Below are positions 5,136-10,553 of a stretch of DNA of 10,553 nt, in pieces. Position 1 is the stretch's first letter; every line of letters starts with the position of its first letter. Position numbers and translations under genes: made by a program. Under the pieces are notes generated by a model. That model was not told the origin of the DNA. It searched no databases and saw only the letters and a list, made by a program, of their open reading frames with translations. Source of the stretch: Chloroflexi bacterium RBG_16_72_14 (lineage in GTDB: Bacteria; Chloroflexota; Limnocylindria; Limnocylindrales; CSP1-4); the NCBI GenBank assembly GCA_001797035.1, contig MGOE01000107.1, positions 13,151 to 23,703 of the forward strand, written 5' to 3'.

Positions 5136-7007
5136 ATGACGATGACGAAAGGCGAGCCGGCCAGGCCGGGTGCCGCCGCGCCGGCGCGTGGCCGACGGAG
5201 CCACGTGCCCGCGGACGGGACCGCCACGGCCGCGGCGGTCGAGCACGCCCGCAAGGAGATGCTCCACGAGGTGCGGTCGCGCAAGCGGACGCGCATCGGC
5301 GCCGATGCGCTCATGGAGGCGCTCATCCGCCAGGGCGCGGACGTCCTGTTCAGCTACCCGGGCGGCGTCATCCTGCCGATCTACGACATCCTGGGCGACT
5401 ACCCGGAGATCCGGCACATCCTGGTCCGTCACGAGCAGGGCGGCGGCCATGCGGCGGACGGCTACGCCCGTGCCAGCGGCAGGGTCGGCGTGTGCATGGG
5501 CACCAGCGGCCCGGGCGCGACCAACCTCGTGACCGCGATCGCGACCGCGCAGCTGGACTCGGTGCCCCTGGTCGCGATCACCGGCAACGTCCCCGCAGCG
5601 CTGCTGGGCAAGGACGCGTTCCAGGAGATCGACATCACCGGCATCACCCTGCCGATGACCAAGCACAACTACCTGGTCCGCGACGCCGACGCCATCCCGC
5701 ACGTCGTCGCGGAGGCGTTCTACCTCGCCAAACACGGCCGCCCCGGGCCGGTCCACATCGACCTCACCAAGGACGCCCTGCAGCAGGAGACGCACGCCGA
5801 GCACCCCTCCCTCGACGACGTCATCGCCGGCCTGCCGGGCTTCCGCCCCACGATCGAGGGCCACCCCAGGCAGCTCAAGCTGGCGGCGAGGGAGATCGCC
5901 GAGGCGAAGCGACCGCTGGTCCTCGCCGGGCACGGCGTCCTCATCGCCGAGGCCTGGGACGAGCTGCGTGCGTTCGCCGAGAAGGCGCAGATCCCCGTGG
6001 CCTGGACACTGCTGGGCATCGGCGCGATCGACGAGGAGCACCCGCTCGCCTACGGCTACATGGGCATGCACGGCTGGAAGCACGTGAACCGCGCGATCCA
6101 GTCGGCGGACCTGCTGATCGCGATCGGGATGCGGTTCGACGACCGGGTCACCGGCAACGTCCGCACCTACGCCCCGTACGCCCGGATCATCCACGCCGAC
6201 ATCGACCCCGCCGAGATCGGCAAGAACGTGGCGGTCGAAGTGCCCATCGTGGGCGACGCCAAGGCCGTCCTGGCCGGGCTGACGAGGCTGGTGCACCCGG
6301 TCGAGCCGGAGGCCCGCGCCGACTACCTCGCCGAGCTGGCGTCGTTGCGGCGCGAGTCCGAGGGCTCGAGCTGGCACGGGTCGGGCGCGTGGCGCGACGG
6401 CCTGCTGTCGGCCGACTACGTGGTCACCCGGATCGGCGAGCTGACCGACCACGTGGCGACCTACGTGGCCGACGTCGGGCAGAACCAGATGTGGCTGGCG
6501 CGGTACACCCGGTTCCGCCGGCCGCACAGCCACATCAGCTCGGGCGGCCTGGGCACGATGGGCTTCTCGGTCCCGGCGGCGATGGGCGCCGCCCTGGGCA
6601 ACCCCGCGGCCGAGACGTGGGCGATCACCGGCGACGGCGGCTTCCAGATGACCAGCCAGGAGCTGATGACGCTGGCCGCGGACCGGATCCCGGTCAAGAT
6701 CGCGGTGCTGGACAACAAGAAGCTGGGGATGATCCGCCAGTGGCAGGAGATCATCTACGCGGGCAACTACCACTCCTCGCACCTGCCAGGCCCCGACTTC
6801 GTGAAGCTCGCGGAGGCCTACGGCATCCCGGCCTTCAAGGCCACCACGACCGACGACGTGGACCGCACGATCCGCGCCGCCCAGGCCGTGGACGGCCCGG
6901 CGCTGATCTGGTTCGAGATCGCCGAGGAGCAGAACGTGTTCCCCATGATGCCAGCGGGCAAGGGCCTGTCCGACCTCATCGAGACGTGGGGAGCGCCCGA
7001 GGAATGA
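5136..7007 (+). CDS. ilvB: Acetolactate (acetohydroxyacid) synthase, catalytic large subunit
   Basis: This ThDP-, FAD- and Mg-dependent enzyme condenses two pyruvates to 2-acetolactate, or pyruvate with 2-ketobutyrate, the first common step of branched-chain amino acid synthesis. The product has 623 residues. The PYR domain carries FSYPGGVILPIYD and the ThDP-activating E100 in VRHEQGGGHAADGYAR. The middle domain has GMHGWKHVN and FDDRVTGNVR. The PP domain has GDGGFQM (from 499) with LDNKKLGMIRQWQ completing the ThDP/Mg motif. KDAFQEIDITGITLPMTKHN and GRPGPVHIDLTKD are also typical. ATG 5136 is chosen because GGAGGGAGA (5122-5130) precedes it; the frame is open back to a TTG at 5088 inside the attenuator. 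About 48 residues rich in Ala, Arg and Pro precede the conserved core, longer than usual. The stop overlaps the ilvN start by four bases (ATGA). Confidence 0.97.
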   Translation: MTMTKGEPARPGAAAPARGRRSHVPADGTATAAAVEHARKEMLHEVRSRKRTRIGADALMEALIRQGADVLFSYPGGVILPIYDILGDYPEIRHILVRHEQGGGHAADGYARASGRVGVCMGTSGPGATNLVTAIATAQLDSVPLVAITGNVPAALLGKDAFQEIDITGITLPMTKHNYLVRDADAIPHVVAEAFYLAKHGRPGPVHIDLTKDALQQETHAEHPSLDDVIAGLPGFRPTIEGHPRQLKLAAREIAEAKRPLVLAGHGVLIAEAWDELRAFAEKAQIPVAWTLLGIGAIDEEHPLAYGYMGMHGWKHVNRAIQSADLLIAIGMRFDDRVTGNVRTYAPYARIIHADIDPAEIGKNVAVEVPIVGDAKAVLAGLTRLVHPVEPEARADYLAELASLRRESEGSSWHGSGAWRDGLLSADYVVTRIGELTDHVATYVADVGQNQMWLARYTRFRRPHSHISSGGLGTMGFSVPAAMGAALGNPAAETWAITGDGGFQMTSQELMTLAADRIPVKIAVLDNKKLGMIRQWQEIIYAGNYHSSHLPGPDFVKLAEAYGIPAFKATTTDDVDRTIRAAQAVDGPALIWFEIAEEQNVFPMMPAGKGLSDLIETWGAPEE

Positions 7008-7666
7008 GCGGCGATCATCCGCACCCGGCCCACACCGCCCCGCCGCCGCGCGCCATCCCCGGCAGCGGCGAGGCCCGTCGCCACATCCTCGTCGTGCTCG
7101 TGCTCGACCGGCCCGGGGTCCTCAACCGGGTCGCGTCCCTGATGCGGGCCCGCAACTTCAACATCGACTCGCTGGCCGTGTCGCGCACGGACCGGGACCA
7201 CGTCAGCCGCATGACGCTGACCCTCCACGGTGACGACGTGGCGGTGGAGCAGGCGGCCAAGCAGCTGTACCGGCTGGTGGACGTGCTCAAGGTCCAGGAC
7301 GTCACCGCGGACCAGGTCGTCGAGCACGAGCTGGCGTTCGTGAAGGTCCGCGCCGGGGACGGCAACCGGGCCGAGGTGATCAAGATCGTCGAGCTGTACA
7401 AGGGCCGCGTCGTGGACATCGCCCCGGAGTCGGTGATCGTCGAGGCGACGGGCACCGAGGCGGAGATCGACGCGCTCGTCGCGCTGCTGCGCGGCTACGG
7501 GATCAAGGAGCTGGTCCGCACCGGCGCGGTCGTCATGCTGCGCGGGGCCGGGTCGATCGAGGAATCCTCCGGCCGAGGGCCCGCAGGGGCTTCACCTCGG
7601 CCGTCGGAGGGCGAGGACCAGGTCGACGTAGAGGTTGCCGGTACGACGGACGGAGGCAGGAACTAG
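7004..7666 (+). CDS. ilvN: Acetolactate synthase regulatory small subunit
   Basis: IlvN binds IlvB, raises its activity and mediates feedback inhibition, classically by valine. The 220-residue product starts in an ATGA overlap with ilvB, with GGGGAG (6988-6993) upstream. After about 25 low-complexity residues comes an ACT domain (HILVVLVLDRPGVLNRVASL, then FNIDSLAVSRT; about 26-105). The conserved C-terminal half follows (ELAFVKVRAGDGNRAEVIKI through VRTGAVVMLRG), ending near residue 183. The remaining 37 residues, from SIEESSGRGP to the end, are not typical of the family and are partly encoded by a hairpin-forming DNA element that recurs before leuB. The stop TAG directly abuts the ilvC ATG. 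Confidence 0.95.
   Translation: MSGDHPHPAHTAPPPRAIPGSGEARRHILVVLVLDRPGVLNRVASLMRARNFNIDSLAVSRTDRDHVSRMTLTLHGDDVAVEQAAKQLYRLVDVLKVQDVTADQVVEHELAFVKVRAGDGNRAEVIKIVELYKGRVVDIAPESVIVEATGTEAEIDALVALLRGYGIKELVRTGAVVMLRGAGSIEESSGRGPAGASPRPSEGEDQVDVEVAGTTDGGRN
7564..7619 (+). repeat. Hairpin-forming 56-bp repeat, copy 1 (inside ilvN)
   Basis: This stretch aligns without gaps to 10382-10437: 47 of 56 bases are identical by my count. It folds as nested stems: CCTCCG (7566-7571) with CGGAGG (7605-7610), GCCGAGG (7572-7578) with CCTCGGC (7595-7601), and GCCC/GGGC (7579-7590) closed by a GCAG tetraloop, leaving TTCA and CGT unpaired on the 3' side. It is read in frame within the ilvN tail. The loop segment CGCAGGGGC and the 3' end GCGAGGACC are identical in both copies. 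Confidence 0.75.
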
Positions 7667-8725
7667 ATGACCGCGAAGATGTACTACGACAACGACGCGG
7701 ATCCGGCCGCGCTCGAGGGGCAGACCGTCGCGGTCATCGGCTACGGGAGCCAGGGACACGCCCACGCGCTCAACCTTCGCGACAGCGGCGTGAACGTGAT
7801 CGTCGGGCTCGCGCCCGGGTCCAGGAGCCGGCCGCTGGCCGAGGCCGCCGGGCTCCGCGTCCTCGACACCGGCGCCGCGGTTACCGCGGCCGATGTCGTG
7901 ATGATCGCGGTGCCGGACACGGCCCAGAAGTCGGTCTATGAGACGGACATCGCCCCCAACCTGCGGCCCGGCGCGCTGCTGATGTTCGCGCACGGATTCA
8001 ACATCCGGTTCGGGAGGGTCCGGCCGCCGGCCGACGTGGACGTGGGCATGGTCGCGCCCAAGGGCCCGGGGCACCTGCTGCGGAGCGTGTATGAGCAGGG
8101 CGGCGGCGTGCCGGCGCTGTTCGCGGTGGAGCAGGACGCGTCGGGCATCGCGCGCGCCCGCGTCCTCGCCTACGCACGGGGCATCGGCAGCACGCGCGCC
8201 GGCGTCCTCGAGACGACGTTCAAGGAGGAGACCGAGACCGACCTGTTCGGCGAGCAGGCGCTCCTGTGCGGCGGGGTGTCGGCGCTGGTCAAGGCGGCGT
8301 TCGAGACGCTCGTCGAGGCCGGCTACCAGCCCGAGCTCGCGTACTTCGAGACGATGCACGAGCTCAAGCTGATCGTCGACCTGATGTACCGTGGCGGCCT
8401 CAACTTCATGCGCTTCAGCGTCAGCGACACCGCCGAGTACGGCGACTACGTCTCCGGGCCGCGCGTCACCGAGGGCGCCAAGGCGGCCATGAAGGACGTG
8501 CTGGCCGACATCCAGAGCGGCGCCTTCGCGACCCGCTGGATCGCCGTCCAGGAGGCCGGCGGCGCGGAGTTCCGCGAGCTCCGCGAGCGCGACCGGAACC
8601 ACCAGATCGAGCAGGTTGGCGCCGACCTGCGGGCGAAGATGCCGTTCCTGCGGCCGGTCGTGGTGGACGCCGGCCAGGCCCAGGCCGTGGCGAGCGCGGT
8701 ACCGGGCCAGGAGGGTCCCCGATGA
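7667..8725 (+). CDS. ilvC: Ketol-acid reductoisomerase (class I)
   Basis: IlvC isomerises and reduces acetolactate or acetohydroxybutyrate to dihydroxy acids, using NAD(P)H and two Mg ions. Its 352 residues match the short class I form. The Rossmann motif GYGSQGHAHALNLRDSG (about 25-41) is followed by the cofactor loop GLAPGSRSR (47-55). Then come AHGFNIRFG, DVDVGMVAPKGPGHLLR and the knotted catalytic domain with TTFKEETETDLFGEQALLCGG (metal-binding D and E), ELAYFETMHELKLIVDLMY and SDTAEYGDYVSGPRV. The loop is unusual: the common GLRxGSxSW reads GLAPGSRSR, so the usual Arg and Trp are replaced (A49, R55) while both serines remain. This may alter cofactor preference. AGGA (7658-7661) precedes the ATG. 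The stop overlaps the leuA start (ATGA). Confidence 0.97.
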   Translation: MTAKMYYDNDADPAALEGQTVAVIGYGSQGHAHALNLRDSGVNVIVGLAPGSRSRPLAEAAGLRVLDTGAAVTAADVVMIAVPDTAQKSVYETDIAPNLRPGALLMFAHGFNIRFGRVRPPADVDVGMVAPKGPGHLLRSVYEQGGGVPALFAVEQDASGIARARVLAYARGIGSTRAGVLETTFKEETETDLFGEQALLCGGVSALVKAAFETLVEAGYQPELAYFETMHELKLIVDLMYRGGLNFMRFSVSDTAEYGDYVSGPRVTEGAKAAMKDVLADIQSGAFATRWIAVQEAGGAEFRELRERDRNHQIEQVGADLRAKMPFLRPVVVDAGQAQAVASAVPGQEGPR

Positions 8726-10365
8726 CATTCGAGGCAACGCACCCCCGGTTCGGCGGCGGCGTGGCCGCCGGCAGCGTCCGGATCTTCGACACCACGCTCC
8801 GCGACGGCGAGCAGGCGCCCGGCGCAGGCCTGACCGCCGCGGAGAAGCTCGAGGTCGCGCGACAGCTCGCGCGCCTCAAGGTGGACGTCATCGAGGCGGG
8901 CTTCCCGGCCGCCTCTCCCGGCGACTTCGAGGCGGTCCGGCGGATCGCCCAGGAGACGAAGGGTGGCATCGCGGTCGCCGCGCTGGCCCGGTGCCGGGAC
9001 GGCGACCCGCAGCGGGCCGTCGAGGCGATCGGCGTGGCCGAGCGCCCGCACCTCCACCTGTTCATCGCGACCAGCGACATCCACCTCAAGCACAAGCTGC
9101 GGATCTCCCGAGAACAGGCCCTCGAGGAGGCGCGCCGCTGGGTCAAGTGGGCGCGTGGGACCCTGGGACCCGACGCGGAGATCGAGTTCTCCGCCGAGGA
9201 CGCCTCGCGCACCGAGGACGCGTTCCTGCTGCAGGTCTACGAGGCCGTCGTGGAGGCCGGCGCCTCGACCGTCAACATCCCGGACACGGTCGGCTACGCG
9301 ATCCCGTCCGAGTTCGGGGCCCTGGTCGGCCGGGTCGTGGACCGCGTCGGGCGGGACGCGACGATCAGCGTCCACTGCCACAATGACCTGGGCCTCGCGA
9401 CCGCGAACACGCTGGCGGCCGTCCAGTCCGGCGCCCGCCAGGTCGAGGTGACGATCAACGGTCTCGGTGAGCGGGCGGGCAACGCCAGCCTCGAAGAGGT
9501 CGTGATGGCCCTGCGGACCCGGCCCGCGCAGTTCCCCGAGCTCGCGGCGGGCGTCGCGACCGAGCAGATCACGCCGGCCTCGCGGCTGGTGTCCTATCTC
9601 ACCGGCTTCGCGATCCAGCCCAACAAGGCGATCGTCGGCGCCAACGCGTTCGCGCACGAGTCCGGCATCCACCAGGACGGGTTCCTCAAGAACCCGCTCA
9701 CCTACGAGATCATGACCCCCCAGTCCGTCGGGCTGGCCGGCAGCACGCTGTCGATCGGCAAGCTGTCCGGCCGGCGCGGGCTCCAGGGCAAGCTCCGCGA
9801 GCTGGGCCACGAGGTGGAGGGTGAGGCCCTCGACGCCGTCTACCGCGCCGCCATCGCCCTCGCGGACGCCAAGAAGGACGTCACCGACGCGGACCTGCTG
9901 GCCCTCGTCGAACAGCGCAAGGCCGACGTGCCGCGGTCCATCGAGCTCCTGGGCTGGAACATCAGCTCGTCGTCCGGCGGGCACTCGGTGGGCAGCGTGT
10001 CGCTGATCGTGGCCGGAGAGGCCAAGGCGGCGCACGCGACCGGCAACGGCCCGGTGAACGCGCTGTTCGGCGCGGTGGACGAGGCCGTCCGGCCGATCCT
10101 CGGCTGGCACCCCGTGCTCACCGAGTACGAGATCAAGGCCGTGTCGGCCGGCGAGGACGCGCAGGGCCAGGTGCTGGTCCGTTGCCGCCGGTCGTCCGAC
10201 GAGGGCGCGGGCGCGCTCGTGGTCACCGGCCACGGCCTGTCCACGAACATCATCGAGGCCTCGCTCGAGGCGTACCTCGTGGCGGCGAACAAGCTCCACG
10301 GGGCCGAGATCAACGGCATCGAGGTGGCGTTCGTCGGACGGCGCACCGCTGAAGAGCTGCCATGA
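8722..10365 (+). CDS. leuA: 2-isopropylmalate synthase
   Basis: LeuA condenses 2-ketoisovalerate with acetyl-CoA to 2-isopropylmalate, the committed leucine step, and is usually feedback-inhibited by leucine. The 547-residue product has a TIM-barrel catalytic domain: FDTTLRDGEQAPG with R27 and D28, the metal ligands H218 and H220 in VHCHNDLG, NGLGERAGNASLEEV with N254, and HESGIHQDGFLKNPLTYEIM (from 312) in the linker region. The C-terminal LeuA allosteric domain (about 405-540) ends in STNIIEASLEAYLVAANKL. Domain presence and length fit the bacterial type; citramalate synthase is a less likely reading given the leuB and leuC neighbours. AGGAGGG (8709-8715) precedes the ATG, which overlaps the ilvC stop. 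Confidence 0.95.
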   Translation: MTFEATHPRFGGGVAAGSVRIFDTTLRDGEQAPGAGLTAAEKLEVARQLARLKVDVIEAGFPAASPGDFEAVRRIAQETKGGIAVAALARCRDGDPQRAVEAIGVAERPHLHLFIATSDIHLKHKLRISREQALEEARRWVKWARGTLGPDAEIEFSAEDASRTEDAFLLQVYEAVVEAGASTVNIPDTVGYAIPSEFGALVGRVVDRVGRDATISVHCHNDLGLATANTLAAVQSGARQVEVTINGLGERAGNASLEEVVMALRTRPAQFPELAAGVATEQITPASRLVSYLTGFAIQPNKAIVGANAFAHESGIHQDGFLKNPLTYEIMTPQSVGLAGSTLSIGKLSGRRGLQGKLRELGHEVEGEALDAVYRAAIALADAKKDVTDADLLALVEQRKADVPRSIELLGWNISSSSGGHSVGSVSLIVAGEAKAAHATGNGPVNALFGAVDEAVRPILGWHPVLTEYEIKAVSAGEDAQGQVLVRCRRSSDEGAGALVVTGHGLSTNIIEASLEAYLVAANKLHGAEINGIEVAFVGRRTAEELP

Positions 10366-10398
10366 TCCTCGGGCCGATGGCATCCTCTCGCCGATGGC
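10365..10398 (+). repeat. Tandem 17-bp duplication after leuA
   Basis: 10365-10381 and 10382-10398 are adjacent direct copies identical at 15 of 17 positions; both begin ATCCTC and end GCCGATGGC. The first copy starts on the last base of the leuA stop codon. The second copy is the left arm of the hairpin element that follows, so the duplication offers an alternative left arm to the same right arm. Confidence 0.75.
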
Positions 10399-10437
10399 TC
10401 GCAGGGGCGTCGCCTCGGCGCTCGGAGAGCGAGGACC
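10382..10437 (+). repeat. Hairpin-forming 56-bp repeat, copy 2 (leuA-leuB gap)
   Basis: The second copy of the element found in ilvN ends one base before the leuB ATG. The inner stem GCCGA/TCGGC (10390-10394 with 10415-10419) and the GCTC-GCAG-GGGC loop stem (10397-10408) are kept, one C-G pair becoming T-G. The outer stem shifts register to CTCTC/GAGAG (10385-10389 with 10425-10429). The 3' end GCGAGG (10429-10434) is the likely leuB ribosome binding site. Confidence 0.72.
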
Positions 10438-10438
10438 G

Positions 10439-10553
10439 ATGAGCGCTGGGGGTGCCGACATGACGACCTTTCGAATCGCGCTGATTCCGGGGGACGGCGT
10501 CGGGCCCGAGGTCATCGCCGGTACCGTCGGCGTCCTGGAGCAGGCCGGCCGGG
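10439..10553 (+). CDS. leuB: 3-isopropylmalate dehydrogenase, N-terminus (partial)
   Basis: LeuB oxidises and decarboxylates 3-isopropylmalate with NAD+. Only 38 codons are in the window, but FRIALIPGDGVGPEVIAGTV (from residue 11) is the classic N-terminal beta strand and GDGxGPE motif of the isopropylmalate/isocitrate dehydrogenase superfamily. The leucine operon context makes LeuB by far the likeliest member. The start at 10439 is preferred because GAGG (10431-10434) lies 4 bases upstream; an in-frame ATG at 10460 would give an N-terminus closer to usual LeuB length. It is the only operon gene from ilvB onward not overlapping or abutting its predecessor: 73 bases of repeats and hairpins separate it from leuA. 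Confidence 0.9.
   Translation, partial: MSAGGADMTTFRIALIPGDGVGPEVIAGTVGVLEQAGR

Noticed and set aside
4188..6782. 864-codon open frame on the minus strand
   Set aside because: It runs antisense through ilvB and the riboswitch with low-complexity R/G/A/P-rich product, an artefact of high GC content.
8446..10515. 689-codon open frame on the minus strand opposite leuA and ilvC
   Set aside because: It is a shadow of the strongly conserved sense genes; its translation has no recognisable domain.

Overview
This is a very GC-rich window with tightly packed, mostly overlapping genes from a free-living bacterium. Three traits suggest an uncultured Chloroflexota (Limnocylindria-like) or an Actinomycetota: the base composition, a DUF5317 membrane protein beside a c-di-GMP enzyme, and a TTGCGC-17-TAGACT promoter. 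The sequence alone does not decide between them.

Layout. The 5' part of leuC (3-isopropylmalate dehydratase large subunit) lies at 1-867 on the minus strand and runs off the left edge. After a 209-base divergent gap, a plus-strand pair at 1077-4288 encodes a membrane GAF-GGDEF-EAL c-di-GMP enzyme and a five-helix DUF5317 membrane protein; the stop and start codons share one base. The stretch 4289-4818 has no large gene but is dense in regulatory structure. It holds a perfect 10-bp inverted repeat, a clear c-di-GMP-I (GEMM-I) riboswitch at 4380-4465, a 29-codon single-helix membrane peptide behind the riboswitch, a probable terminator and a good sigma70-type promoter. From 4819 to the right edge runs a branched-chain amino acid operon: a leucine-rich small ORF, a strong terminator or attenuator hairpin, then ilvB, ilvN, ilvC, leuA and the first 38 codons of leuB.

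How it fits together. IlvB and IlvN (acetohydroxyacid synthase) and IlvC (ketol-acid reductoisomerase) supply the common valine/isoleucine/leucine branch. LeuA, LeuCD and LeuB carry 2-ketoisovalerate on towards leucine. The genes ilvB to leuA are joined by ATGA overlaps or direct abutment, so one transcript is likely. The 10 leucine codons within 18 codons (38-55) just ahead of a strong hairpin suggest attenuation by a leader ORF. Between the two halves of the pathway sits a self-contained c-di-GMP module: an enzyme with intact synthesis and hydrolysis motifs, a membrane protein of unknown function, and a riboswitch reading the same second messenger to control a tiny membrane peptide.

The most unusual features are four. 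First, the riboswitch-peptide unit, with a hairpin over the likely ribosome binding site. Second, the leucine-rich ORF with its hairpins. Third, an ungapped 56-base hairpin-forming repeat (47/56 identical) present inside the 3' end of ilvN and again just before leuB. Fourth, a tandem 17-bp duplication that supplies a second possible left arm to the leuB copy.
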